Assembly (NCBI GenBank): GCA_023382655.1
Contig: JAHDWK010000024.1
Coordinates: 1 to 64,000, forward strand
Direction: 5' to 3'
Origin: Anaerolineae bacterium
GTDB taxonomy: Bacteria; Chloroflexota; Anaerolineae; Promineifilales; Promineifilaceae
Length of the DNA: 64,000 nucleotides
The position numbers and the translations under genes were made by a program. Below the pieces are notes generated by a model that saw only the letters and a program-made list of their open reading frames with translations, was not told the DNA's origin and ran no database searches. Every line of letters starts with the position of its first letter. The stretch's first letter is position 1. Shown one piece after another: positions 24,976 to 33,110 of the stretch.

Positions 24976-26313
24976 ATGACAAACCTACCAACGAATCGCC
25001 AATCGCTCCATATCGGCTTTGTCTCTACCCGTTTTGCCGACACCGACGGCGTTTCTCTGGAAACGGCCAAGTGGGCTGAAGTGCTGGAAGCGATGGGCCA
25101 TACCTGTTACTACTTTTCCGGCTACAGTGACCGGCCGGCCAAACGGAGCGTGGTTGTGCCGGAGGCATTTTACCGCCATCCCGAAGTAAAGGAGCGGCAC
25201 GACCGCTTTTTTGCCCTGGGCCAGCGTACCGGCGAAGATACGCTATGGATTCACCACTGGCGCGGCAATTTCCGGCGGCACCTGTATCGTTTTATAGACA
25301 AATTCAAGATTGATGCACTTATTCCCGAAAACGTGCTGGCCATTCCCCTGAACGTGCCGCTGGGTCTGGCGCTGACGGAAGTGATCGCCGAAACATGCAT
25401 CCCCACTATTGCCCACCACCACGACTTTGCCTGGGAGCGCAAACGCTTCCTGGTGAACGGCATCCAGGATTACATCAACATGGCTTTCCCACCGGATTTG
25501 CCATCCATCTCGCACGTGGTCATTAACAGCCAGGCGCAGCACCAACTGGCGCGGCGGCGCGGCGTCGGTTCGGCCGTCATTCCCAACGTGATGGATTATG
25601 AGACGCCGCCGCCGGGGATTGATGCGTATTCGGCCGATTTACGGGAAAGGCTGGGTGTTGCCCCCGCCGAACTGTTGGTGTTGCAGCCGACGCGGGTAGT
25701 GCAGCGCAAGGGGATTGAACATGCCATTGAACTGGTGCGGCGCTTGCAACGACCGGCGCACCTGGTCATCAGCCATGCTTCCGGCGACGAGGGGGATGAA
25801 TATGAACAGCGCCTGCGTGAATATGCCGCCATGCTGGGTGTGCCCACTATTTTCTGCGCTGACATATTTGATGACGTGCGCGGCCACACGGCCGATGGGC
25901 AGAAAGTTTATAACCTGTGGGATGCTTATAACCATGCGGATTTGGTGACGTACCCTTCCGTTTTTGAAGGGTTTGGCAATGCGTTTTTGGAAGCTATCTA
26001 TTTCCGCAAGCCGATAGTGGTGAATAATTACTCTATTTACTCCACTGACATCCGGCCCAAAGGTTTCCGGGTGATTGAGTTTGATGAGTTTGTGACGGAT
26101 GAGACGATGGTGCAGGCGCAGGCAGTACTGGATGACCCGGTGTTGCGGGAGGCGATGGTGACGCGCAATTACGAACTGGCGCGGCACCATTTCTCCTACA
26201 GTTTGCTGCGGCACAAGCTGGGGGTGCAGTTGGAGAATGTTTTTGGCGTGAATGGGGGCACAATTGCCAGCCCCGAAGGGTTTTCAAAACCCTTCGGGGC
26301 TGGCCCACTGTAG
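24976..26313 (+). CDS. Glycosyltransferase family 4, MggS-like (mannosylglucosylglycerate synthase candidate)
   Basis: A 445-residue GT4 enzyme. The start at 24976 is preceded by GAGGAAAC; an upstream in-frame start would translate the repeat tract. N-terminal landmarks are STRFADTDGVSLETAKWAEV and MGHTCYYFSGYSDR, followed by PTIAHHHDFAWERKRF; the C-terminal half has LQPTRVVQRKGIEHAIELV and YPSVFEGFGNAFLEAIYF (E-x7-E). From memory of the family these resemble MggS, which mannosylates glucosylglycerate. Position after GpgS and the phosphatase supports a role in the same pathway. This assignment is moderate. The last 14 residues or so (SPEGFSKPFGAGPL) are encoded by a perfect palindrome and are probably a non-native extension. 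Confidence 0.78.
   Translation: MTNLPTNRQSLHIGFVSTRFADTDGVSLETAKWAEVLEAMGHTCYYFSGYSDRPAKRSVVVPEAFYRHPEVKERHDRFFALGQRTGEDTLWIHHWRGNFRRHLYRFIDKFKIDALIPENVLAIPLNVPLGLALTEVIAETCIPTIAHHHDFAWERKRFLVNGIQDYINMAFPPDLPSISHVVINSQAQHQLARRRGVGSAVIPNVMDYETPPPGIDAYSADLRERLGVAPAELLVLQPTRVVQRKGIEHAIELVRRLQRPAHLVISHASGDEGDEYEQRLREYAAMLGVPTIFCADIFDDVRGHTADGQKVYNLWDAYNHADLVTYPSVFEGFGNAFLEAIYFRKPIVVNNYSIYSTDIRPKGFRVIEFDEFVTDETMVQAQAVLDDPVLREAMVTRNYELARHHFSYSLLRHKLGVQLENVFGVNGGTIASPEGFSKPFGAGPL
26266..26304 (+). repeat. Perfect palindrome inside the 3' end of the GT4 gene
   Basis: Two 19-bp arms beginning GCCAGCCCCGAAGGGTTTT flank a central C, with apex TTTTCAAAA. It is translated as the C-terminal tail of the glycosyltransferase. 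It may end the operon's transcript although it precedes the stop codon. Confidence 0.8.
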
Positions 26314-26356
26314 ATGACCGTTGCATGAACGGTGACGGCCGTAGGGGAATCGCTGT

Positions 26357-26385
26357 TTGCCGGGGCAGTGGTGGCTGGTTACAAT
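26357..26385 (+). promoter_or_regulatory. Probable murA promoter
   Basis: TTGCCG and TACAAT are separated by 17 bp, about 34 bp before the ATG, leaving room for the GAGG ribosome site. Confidence 0.5.
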
Positions 26386-26418
26386 GCACCCATATTATCA
26401 TCTTGAGAAAGAGGAACC

Positions 26419-27711
26419 ATGGGGAAATTTATCATTGAAGGGGGCCATCCACTACGCGGTACAATGACAGCCAGCGGCAACAAAAATGCCGCGCTGAAGC
26501 TGCTGCCTGCCTGCCTGCTGACGGATGAGCCGGTCATTTTACACAACATACCTGATATTCAAGATGTGCGTTCCACCTTTGACGTTTTGCATGACCTGGG
26601 GGTGGAAACGGAAAATTTGGGTGATGGAAGCTGGCGTATTCATGCCCGCCACGTGCAAAAATGCAAGCTAGATAGCCATCTGGCGGGGCGCACACGGGCC
26701 TCGTTTGTCTTTTCGGGACCAATGCTGGCACGCATGGGCCAGGTGGAACTGCCGCTGCCGGGTGGGGATGTGATTGGTGGACGGCCGTTAGACACCCACA
26801 TCCGCGCCCTCAAAGCATTAGGCGTGGACGTGAGCATGTATCCTCGCGGCCATTTCAATATGAACGTGGATGGGCTGCACGGCGCGGGCTACCTGCTGTT
26901 GGCCGAAGCCAGCGTCACCGCCACGGAAAACACCCTCATGGCGGCAGTATTGGCCAGGGGGGAAACGGTGATTGACAATGCCGCCAGCGAGCCACACGTG
27001 CAGGATTTGTGCCACTTTTTGAACCGCATGGGGGCGCAAATTAGCGGCATTGGCAGCAGCCGCCTGACGGTGCAGGGTGTTGACCGCCTGGGTGGGGCCG
27101 AGTTCCGCATTGGCTCGGATTTTATGGAGGTGGGCAGTTTTATTGGGGCCACGGCCGTGACGCGCGGTGAAGTACGTATCCAAAACGCCGAACCACAAAA
27201 CCTGGGCATGATCCGCCTGGTGTATGAAAAACTGGGCGTCCACTGGATTGACGACGGCAATGACATCATCATCCCCGCCGACCAGTCATTGGAAATTGAA
27301 CATGCCCTCGGTGGCCGTATTCCCGAAATTAAACCTATGCCCTGGCCTGGCTTCCCGCCAGACCTGATGAGTATTGCTCTGGTGGTGGCGACGCAGGCCA
27401 ACGGCTCTATTTTGCTGCATGACTGGATGTATGAAAGTCGCTTCTTTTTTGTGGATCATCTGGCCTTTATGGGGGCGCGCATTGTGTTGTGTGACCCGCA
27501 CCGGGTCTTGGTGCAGGGTGGCAACGGGATGCAGGCCAACCCGCAGGGTGTGCCTAGCCCGGACATCCGCGCCGGTATGGCCATGATCATGGCTGGCCTG
27601 TGCGCCAAGGGGGAAACCACCATCCACAACATCCAGCAAATTGATCGGGGGTATGAGCGGGTAGACGAAAAACTGCGCGCCCTGGGCGCTAAAATCCAAC
27701 GCACGGAGTAA
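26419..27711 (+). CDS. murA: UDP-N-acetylglucosamine 1-carboxyvinyltransferase (MurA), Cys-to-Asp active site
   Basis: A 430-residue enzyme of the EPSP synthase fold that transfers enolpyruvate from PEP to UDP-GlcNAc, the first committed step of peptidoglycan synthesis, in the cytoplasm. The N-terminal GGHPLRGTMTASGNKNAALK is diagnostic. The mobile catalytic loop reads LPGGDVIGGRPLDTH, with Asp117 (codon 26767-26769) where most bacteria have Cys. Asp variants are active in Mycobacterium and Chlamydia and are insensitive to fosfomycin. Length is normal and GAGG precedes the start. It may be one of two MurA-type paralogues, as found in several phyla; the window shows only one. A heptamer tract follows the stop. 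Confidence 0.95.
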   Translation: MGKFIIEGGHPLRGTMTASGNKNAALKLLPACLLTDEPVILHNIPDIQDVRSTFDVLHDLGVETENLGDGSWRIHARHVQKCKLDSHLAGRTRASFVFSGPMLARMGQVELPLPGGDVIGGRPLDTHIRALKALGVDVSMYPRGHFNMNVDGLHGAGYLLLAEASVTATENTLMAAVLARGETVIDNAASEPHVQDLCHFLNRMGAQISGIGSSRLTVQGVDRLGGAEFRIGSDFMEVGSFIGATAVTRGEVRIQNAEPQNLGMIRLVYEKLGVHWIDDGNDIIIPADQSLEIEHALGGRIPEIKPMPWPGFPPDLMSIALVVATQANGSILLHDWMYESRFFFVDHLAFMGARIVLCDPHRVLVQGGNGMQANPQGVPSPDIRAGMAMIMAGLCAKGETTIHNIQQIDRGYERVDEKLRALGAKIQRTE

Positions 27712-27717
27712 GGCAGC

Positions 27718-27763
27718 GTGATGCGTGATGCGCGACCGGAGAGTCTTCACGCATCACGCATCA
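27718..27763. repeat. GTGATGC heptamer tract between convergent genes
   Basis: GTGATGC GTGATGC lies opposite GCATCAC GCATCA across a short centre. It separates convergent murA and the YcaQ-type gene and provides the latter's stop codon and its final Ile-Asp-Ala residues. It is a likely bidirectional terminator. Confidence 0.8.
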
Positions 27764-29001
27764 ATTACACGTTGTCGCAGCAGCGGCTCGTTAATGGCCT
27801 CTGCTTCCAGTTTGCTTGCGCCCAGAAACGTGACAAATCGGGCAAACCCACTTGCTAAAGCCTCGGCAAATGCTTCTTCTTTGCCCAGGGCTTCATCCTC
27901 CAGCCAAAAGCCCAGAATGATAAACGTATTGGTCGTGCGGTCGAGTTTGCTGTCAAACCGCGCCACCAGCCGGTCACCCCACAAAACCGGCAGTGTGTAA
28001 TAGCCGAACTTGCGCTTGTCCGCCGGTTTATACACTTCCCATACATAGTCAAAGCCAAACAAAACTTTGGCCCGCCCACGCGCGCTGACGGGATCAAGTG
28101 GGGCCAGGAAGACAACCTCTTCCGTCGTGGTTGTGTCCAGCGGCGCCCATGCCTGCGGTACACGCCCGGCGCTCAGCTCATGCAGTATCTCGGCGTCGCT
28201 GCCCAGCGTGCAGTGTACGGCTTTCCACCCTTCCACCTTCACCTCGATCAGATCACCGTCAGCTAACATCCCCTCAAGCATCTTCTTTGCCGCGCGATCC
28301 GGCTCGCCACGCCCCCATGCTTCACTCGTACGTTTGATTCGCGACAGTCCGCTGCAGCTGACTTCCTTTTTGATCAGAAAGCGATCAGTCTCAGCCTCGC
28401 TGCTCTCATAAATCAGGTGTGCGGGGGCGACCTTTTCTGTGAGCGCATACACACGCTCGAAGTTTTCACGGTGGTGGGTCATCACTTCGCCGGTGCGCCA
28501 CAGATAGTACAAAGCCAACGAGCTGTCTTTACGGCCGCGATAACTTTGGGTACGCTGCCGTGTCTCCATCTTGAAGTCACGGTTGCTGACGACATCACGT
28601 TCCTGCAAAATGGTGCGCATCTCGGCGATGGCTTCGGCATGGTCGTGGGCCATCTGGCGAATGCGGGCGTCGCCATAGTTCCCATCCCGCTCGCGGTGCA
28701 TGACCACGCGCCAGTGTGGCAGTTCGTCCATGGGTCGGACGGCCAGCCAGCCACCCCAATCAAAGAATTGGCGCTGCTGGTAGGTCACTTCTTCCCACAG
28801 GCCAGGGGTGTAGTCGAGGACACGGCCGTATAACTTGATGTCCTGGCTGCGGGCGATGATTTGCAGGGGATCGAGTTGCAGGTATTCGATGGCGCGCATG
28901 GCCTGCGCCGTGCCCACCACGCCGCGCCAGCGCCGCCCCGGCCACAAACCTTGTTTGCCCAGAACGAAACGCCGGGCTGTTTCGATATTGATGTTTAGCA
29001 T
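27754..29001 (-). CDS. YcaQ-type (HTH_42) crosslink repair DNA glycosylase
   Basis: A 415-residue protein of the YcaQ/AlkX family (winged-helix, HTH_42), which excises alkylated bases and unhooks interstrand crosslinks. The N-terminal block has ARRFVLGKQGLWPG and AIEYLQLDPLQII; the QLD triad corresponds to the catalytic QxD motif. Later blocks are DYTPGLWEEVTYQQRQFFDW, DELPHWRVVM and the winged-helix FLAPLDPVSARGRAKVLFGF. Length matches the family. It heads a run of minus-strand genes, but spacing to the next gene upstream is only 6 bp, so they may be co-transcribed. The C-terminal Ile-Asp-Ala and the stop come from a repeat tract. Confidence 0.9.
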   Translation of the reverse strand: MLNINIETARRFVLGKQGLWPGRRWRGVVGTAQAMRAIEYLQLDPLQIIARSQDIKLYGRVLDYTPGLWEEVTYQQRQFFDWGGWLAVRPMDELPHWRVVMHRERDGNYGDARIRQMAHDHAEAIAEMRTILQERDVVSNRDFKMETRQRTQSYRGRKDSSLALYYLWRTGEVMTHHRENFERVYALTEKVAPAHLIYESSEAETDRFLIKKEVSCSGLSRIKRTSEAWGRGEPDRAAKKMLEGMLADGDLIEVKVEGWKAVHCTLGSDAEILHELSAGRVPQAWAPLDTTTTEEVVFLAPLDPVSARGRAKVLFGFDYVWEVYKPADKRKFGYYTLPVLWGDRLVARFDSKLDRTTNTFIILGFWLEDEALGKEEAFAEALASGFARFVTFLGASKLEAEAINEPLLRQRVIDA

Positions 29002-29007
29002 AATGAC

Positions 29008-29535
29008 CTATAGGTGAGATGTGTGGCCGGAAACGGTTTTGTTCCTGGCCTGTGTTACCCAATCAAAACCGGTTACACCGTGCTGCGTGAGCATGAAACT
29101 CAAGTGCGCGGCGTGTTCCTGAACATGGCGCATACAGTAGAGCTGCATCTCCACAAAGCTGGCTTCGATCCATTCAAACGTACAGATCTGGTTCGCTCTC
29201 TCCGCTGTCAACCCCTCGATTGTGGATTGGCACTTGCGGCGACAGTGATCGAGATAGGTTTGAATCTGCTCTTTTGTGTAGGGTTTTTCCGGGAGCCTGC
29301 CTCGTATGAATGGGGCGGGCAGCACAAAGCCTTCTGAGGAGCCGGTCAGGTAGAGGTCAATCCAGAACAGGGTATGGTAAGCGACAAACCAGAATTGCCC
29401 GTACTCTGCGCTATCCAGGTCATCCCATAACACGGCCGTCCAGAGATGGTCGGGGCATAACTCTATCACGTCGTCAAGCGTATCTATGGCCGCCCCAAAC
29501 TGTTGCCAGATGATCGTTTTCCAATCTATATCCAT
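29008..29535 (-). CDS. DinB family protein
   Basis: A 175-residue four-helix-bundle protein of the DinB/YfiT family. Members bind a divalent metal with three His and often act as thiol-dependent S-transferases or have unknown roles. Candidate ligands are His54 (VAYHTLFWIDLYL) and His137/His141 in HVQEHAAHLSFML. The stop lies just 6 bp before the glycosylase start on the same strand. The substrate is unknown. The window has a second DinB gene 18 bp upstream, not closely similar in sequence, so this is a DinB pair rather than an obvious recent duplication. Confidence 0.85.
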   Translation of the reverse strand: MDIDWKTIIWQQFGAAIDTLDDVIELCPDHLWTAVLWDDLDSAEYGQFWFVAYHTLFWIDLYLTGSSEGFVLPAPFIRGRLPEKPYTKEQIQTYLDHCRRKCQSTIEGLTAERANQICTFEWIEASFVEMQLYCMRHVQEHAAHLSFMLTQHGVTGFDWVTQARNKTVSGHTSHL

Positions 29536-29553
29536 TCTATGCCTCCTTCATGT

Positions 29554-30042
29554 CTAAATATCCGGTCCTTGCAGGCCGTTCATGCCGAGTATCAGCGAGA
29601 TCTCGCCGCCGTGATGCAGGTCATGTTCCAGCACATGATAGATCACCCAACTGCGCGACACATCATACGTCTGGCCGTCCCACTCATCGGGGAAGGTCAT
29701 GGCACACTCTTCGGGAGTCCAGCGCTGCAAGCGGGTTTCGATGAAGGCCCATGTCTCATCGAGGCCACGTGCCAGTTCCGCCGCACTGCGTGACGGCGAG
29801 TCACGCTGTCCCCACATCATGTATGCGTCCATCACTTCGTCGTTGTCCTGTAGGGTGCCGCTGAACCACCCGGCCCTTACACTGATGATGTGCTGCACAA
29901 TCTGCCCCAGCGGCCACATACGCGCGGCAGGTTGCAGCTTTAGCTGCTCCTCTGTCAGCGGCGTGATGGCGGTACGCAGTTTGGCGTTATACTGCCGCCA
30001 GTTCTCGTAAATCACGTCTAGTGTTGTTTGATGTTCTTGCAT
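29554..30042 (-). CDS. DinB family protein
   Basis: A 162-residue DinB/YfiT-type protein. The start at 30042 (MQEHQTTLD) has AAGGAG at good spacing; an earlier in-frame start at 30063 is less likely. Candidate metal ligands are the His in LGQIVQHIISVRAGWF and the pair in VLEHDLHHGGEISLIL near the C-terminus, the classical DinB signature. It is first in a minus-strand run DinB-DinB-YcaQ, which could be a small damage-related or thiol-dependent detoxification operon, although DinB proteins have diverse roles. Confidence 0.88.
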   Translation of the reverse strand: MQEHQTTLDVIYENWRQYNAKLRTAITPLTEEQLKLQPAARMWPLGQIVQHIISVRAGWFSGTLQDNDEVMDAYMMWGQRDSPSRSAAELARGLDETWAFIETRLQRWTPEECAMTFPDEWDGQTYDVSRSWVIYHVLEHDLHHGGEISLILGMNGLQGPDI

Positions 30043-30380
30043 GGCACTCTCCTTATAAACCAATATCTTGATAATAGCCCCAAATCAGGACAGATTCCCT
30101 TGCTGATACTCTTCCTGTAACCCATTAAGAAGTTTAGATTTGTTCATCGAAGTGGTAGTTGTAGAAATGGCGAAAGGCGTTTACATTCATGGGGTAACTC
30201 CTTTTGTAGGCGAGCAAGAGGATTTTAGCACAAGTGTTCGAGTAAAGTCAAAGTTTATGTGACCTAAAAGTGTAACATGGCGGTGAGGAAACAAGCTAAA
30301 ACAGCGCAGCGTGAGAGAGGATTTTCTAGTAAGGAAACCTGGCAATGCTGGCGCTTGGGTCAGGAAGGTTTGCCTAAAAA
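30043..30380. other. Intergenic region between divergent genes
   Basis: This 338-bp, comparatively AT-rich gap lies between the divergent DinB and UbiA-type genes. I find no gene, no strong promoter pair and no clear hairpin. A single CAGGACA word occurs at 30086-30092 but lacks the partner 21 bp away seen at 50-54 kb. Confidence 0.5.
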
Positions 30381-31334
30381 ATGAGTCGGTCAATACAGTC
30401 TATCGGCGTGTCGAGGTTTTTTAAGCGCATTGGTTATTTCGTACGCCTGGGACGGCCGTTGCACCTGGCCGGCGGTTTCGTATTCAGTGGGTTGGGTATC
30501 GCGGTGGCCCTGTTTCTGGGCGTGTCCATCAATTGGACGGTTGCGATCTGGTGTCAGCTTGCTATCACAGCCACCCAGTTAATGACCCACTACAGCAATG
30601 ACTATTTCGACCAGGACGCCGATGCCGCCGCCCTCACACCTACTCGTTGGGCCAGTGGCAGCCGCATCTTGCCCGAAGGGCTGCTGCCACCACACGTCGC
30701 CTTAATAGCGGCCCTGGTTTGTGGCGGACTGGCTTTGGCGGCAACGGCCGTTCTGGTCACCATTGTACAATCCCCATTCTGGACACTTTGTCTGCTGCTG
30801 CTGTCCATCTTTGTGGCCTGGGCTTACAGTTCGCCGCCGCTCTGGCTGAACCGGCGTGGACTGGGCGAGGTCTGTGCCGCCCTGTTGGTACCGGGATTGA
30901 CAACGCTGCTAAGTTTTCAGGTGCAAAGGGGGGAGATGGCGCTGCTGCCCCTGCTGGCTGTTGTGCCTCTGTGTTTTTTCCAGTTTGCCATGCTGCTCAG
31001 CGTCAACTTCCCGGATGCGGCCGGTGATGTGCTGGTGAACAAACGCACCCTGGTCGTGATTTACGGCCCGAAACGAACCGCGACCTGGTTTCTGGCCGCG
31101 TTGGTGTGTCCTTACTTGCTGCTGCCGCTGCTTATCTGGCTGGGCTTGCCGGTGGGGGTAGCCTTCGCCATTCTGCTGACCTTGCCTATCTCTGCCGGAC
31201 AAGTCCGGCGCATTCGTCGCGGTGAGGCCACGGATCCGGCTCGATGGGAAGCATTGGCTTTTTGGAGCATGGCGTTACTGATCACCACGGCCGTGTTGGA
31301 AACGGCCGTATTTCTGGTTTTGCGCGGGACCTAA
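30381..31334 (+). CDS. UbiA-family prenyltransferase
   Basis: A 317-residue integral membrane protein with about nine transmembrane segments. UbiA enzymes transfer prenyl chains to aromatic or other acceptors (quinone, heme or lipid synthesis). The first Asp-rich motif NDYFDQDAD (residues 73-81) and the second, NFPDAAGDVLVNKRTL with D-x-x-x-D, are both present. The SNDYFDQDAD form resembles MenA (1,4-dihydroxy-2-naphthoate prenyltransferase), but no men genes are adjacent, so the exact acceptor is open. AGGAAGG lies 15 bp before the ATG, which is rather far. Confidence 0.88.
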   Translation: MSRSIQSIGVSRFFKRIGYFVRLGRPLHLAGGFVFSGLGIAVALFLGVSINWTVAIWCQLAITATQLMTHYSNDYFDQDADAAALTPTRWASGSRILPEGLLPPHVALIAALVCGGLALAATAVLVTIVQSPFWTLCLLLLSIFVAWAYSSPPLWLNRRGLGEVCAALLVPGLTTLLSFQVQRGEMALLPLLAVVPLCFFQFAMLLSVNFPDAAGDVLVNKRTLVVIYGPKRTATWFLAALVCPYLLLPLLIWLGLPVGVAFAILLTLPISAGQVRRIRRGEATDPARWEALAFWSMALLITTAVLETAVFLVLRGT

Positions 31335-31353
31335 GTAAGCGACCATGCAGTCT

Positions 31354-31791
31354 TTACGCGACGGGTTCGGCGATGAATATGGGGATGAGGCGATCGGTTT
31401 TGTTCTGATACTCCTGATAAGGGGGAAATGCTTCTACCGCGATAGCCCAGAGTCGTTCTCTCTCCACTGAATCTACTACTTCGCGAACGCGCATGGTAAA
31501 GAGTTCGGTCTTGTCGCGGATTTCAACATGCGGGTCCGCCTGCAAATTGTGATACCAATGCGGATGCGTGGGTGCGCCACCCTGGGATGCTACCAGGATA
31601 TAGCTGTTTCCGTCCGCCACTCTCATTAACGGGGTCTTACGGATCGCCCCTGTTTTCCACCCTCTATTTGTGACAATGATGACGGGCAGCCCCGTGTCCC
31701 TTAAGGTCAAACCGGCTGTACCGCCGCTACCTTCATAGAGTTCAACTTGTTCTGCCACCCACTGTCGTGGACTAGGTACATATTCGCTCAC
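31354..31791 (-). CDS. Deazaflavin (F420)-dependent nitroreductase family protein
   Basis: A 145-residue split-beta-barrel protein of the Ddn/DUF385 family. The start is set at GTG 31791 because GGAGG lies 5 bp ahead and the product then begins SEYVPSPRQWVAEQVELYEG, the usual N-terminus. Further landmarks are TLRDTGLPVIIVTNRGWKTG, IRKTPLMRV, YILVASQGGAPTHPHWYHNL and ADPHVEI. Members reduce quinones, nitro compounds or other substrates with F420H2 in the cytoplasm. It ends 19 bp from the convergent UbiA gene. F420 use is inferred from the family. Confidence 0.88.
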   Translation of the reverse strand: MSEYVPSPRQWVAEQVELYEGSGGTAGLTLRDTGLPVIIVTNRGWKTGAIRKTPLMRVADGNSYILVASQGGAPTHPHWYHNLQADPHVEIRDKTELFTMRVREVVDSVERERLWAIAVEAFPPYQEYQNKTDRLIPIFIAEPVA

Positions 31792-32013
31792 AATGACCTC
31801 CAATGTTCTGCTTCCGGTATGCCAACTCATGGGCACAAACCTGTCAAAGATTCCAACAAATAACATCTTGAGTATGCCATATCCCCCTTTCCTGTCAATA
31901 ACATGATCAAATTCCATTGCTGGCGCTTGAGGGCTGGAAGGTAAACAAGGAGGTATTCTGTTTCCGGGGTCACGGCCGTTGCCCCAACCCCCTTTTCTCT
32001 ATCTCAACCACTT

Positions 32014-32112
32014 CCCTAACACGAGCTTCAGCGGGTGGCGAGCCAGTCAAAGACCTTAAGAACAAATCAAACGAGCCTCGCTCTGGCCGTTCCGCTGAAA
32101 GCCTTGTTAGGC
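32014..32112 (-). repeat. attC-like recombination site downstream of the methyltransferase gene
   Basis: Read on the minus strand, it opens with GCCTAAC (fits RYYYAAC) and closes with GTTAGGG (fits GTTRRRY except the last base). Just inside are complementary boxes TTTCAGCGG and CCGCTGAAG that would pair as an imperfect hairpin about 99 nt long. Its orientation relative to the upstream methyltransferase matches a gene cassette. The 395-bp gap 31792-32186 holds nothing else recognisable. No integrase is present in the window. Confidence 0.45.
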
Positions 32113-32186
32113 GATAGCCATCTCTTGGCACGCTGGTGGCTCATTGATTCTTGTCTGGCTGTCCATGGCCCTTACCGGCAAGGCCA

Positions 32187-32993
32187 TTAGTCAACTCGAC
32201 TTCTCACAGCCCACGCCCGCGCCTTGAGCGTTATCAAACCATCTTCCGCGACAGTAAGTTCTTGTCGCAGCTTTTCTCGTAAGTGTTCCCTAGAGCTAGG
32301 ATCGAGACTAGAGCAGTAACCTGGCGCAGGACCCGCTCCGAGGGTAAAGGGTTGCCAAAAGTCATCGAAGTCGCGGAAGATTGTGTCCACCTCGATCTGT
32401 GTGACTTCAATACTTTGTAGCCTGGCGTTCTGGGCCATTTCAGTCAGACCTTCGCGCGTACAAAATGGAAACCGTTTGTTCTCTGCCAGATCCGCAGCGC
32501 CGGGATCGAGGGCAATCGCAGCCTGCCAAAACTTCCGCATGAACTCGACGCCACCTCCTGGATAGTCCCACACGTAGAAGGCGATGATTCCACCCGGACG
32601 ACAGACCCTGCGCATCTCCAATAGGGCTTTGTGACGGTCAGGGATAAAATTCAAAACCAACGCCGATACCACAACGTCGTAACTCGAAGCTGCAAATGGA
32701 AGATCTTGCGCATCTCCAACACGAAAATTAATACGAGGGCCTTCTACCTTCTGCATGGCGAGATGGATAAACCCTTCGGACGGGTCAAGGCCAACTTGAC
32801 TCCCAGGTTTGCCACGAGCGAGTATCTCTGCCGACAAGGCGCCTGTGCCACAGCCCACTTCTAGCCAGTCGCACCCAGCCTTAACCCCCAGCCATTCGAG
32901 GAATCGGGGTGCCAGTTGACGACTCCAGCGGCCCATATACCTGTCGTAGCTTTCCCCGGTATTCCATGCATCATGTCGGGAATTTGCGCTCAT
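32187..32993 (-). CDS. Class I SAM-dependent methyltransferase
   Basis: A 268-residue Rossmann methyltransferase. The glycine-rich motif I is LEVGCGTGALSAEIL; motif II is VGLDPSEGFI; motif IV-like ALVLNFIPDRHKALLEMRRV and CRPGGIIAFYVWDYPGGGVEF follow. The N-terminal ESYDRYMGRWSRQLAPRFLEWL is typical of a soluble class I subfamily of unknown substrate. The start at 32993 (MSANSRHD) is chosen on family fit; an in-frame ATG at 33017 and one at 33035 are possible. It is bounded on the 3' side by an attC-like site and on the 5' side by an inverted repeat, so it may have arrived as a unit. Confidence 0.85.
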   Translation of the reverse strand: MSANSRHDAWNTGESYDRYMGRWSRQLAPRFLEWLGVKAGCDWLEVGCGTGALSAEILARGKPGSQVGLDPSEGFIHLAMQKVEGPRINFRVGDAQDLPFAASSYDVVVSALVLNFIPDRHKALLEMRRVCRPGGIIAFYVWDYPGGGVEFMRKFWQAAIALDPGAADLAENKRFPFCTREGLTEMAQNARLQSIEVTQIEVDTIFRDFDDFWQPFTLGAGPAPGYCSSLDPSSREHLREKLRQELTVAEDGLITLKARAWAVRSRVD

Positions 32994-33035
32994 GGTCCCT
33001 AGTCTCCGTTGATCCATCAAGTACTCACCGCCCAA

Positions 33036-33099
33036 CTATACTGCACGAATGCGGAATAAACCCCCGCCAATGGTCAACTACCACTCAGATGCAGTATAG
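33036..33099. repeat. 10-bp inverted repeat around the 5' side of the methyltransferase gene
   Basis: CTATACTGCA at 33036-33045 is the exact complement of TGCAGTATAG at 33090-33099, with a 44-bp loop. Function is unknown. Confidence 0.6.
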
Positions 33100-33110
33100 A
33101 GCCAGGCCAG

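Noticed and set aside
30086..30092. Fifth CAGGACA site upstream of the UbiA or DinB gene
   Set aside because: Only one word is present; no partner 21 bp away and no -10 at the expected distance.
31918..32186. Small plus-strand protein at 31917-32117
   Set aside because: It runs through the attC-like palindrome and has no ribosome site or family match.
33036..33099. Second attC-like site
   Set aside because: One side fits GCCCAAC, but the other end has no GTTRRRY; the inverted repeat is only 10 bp.
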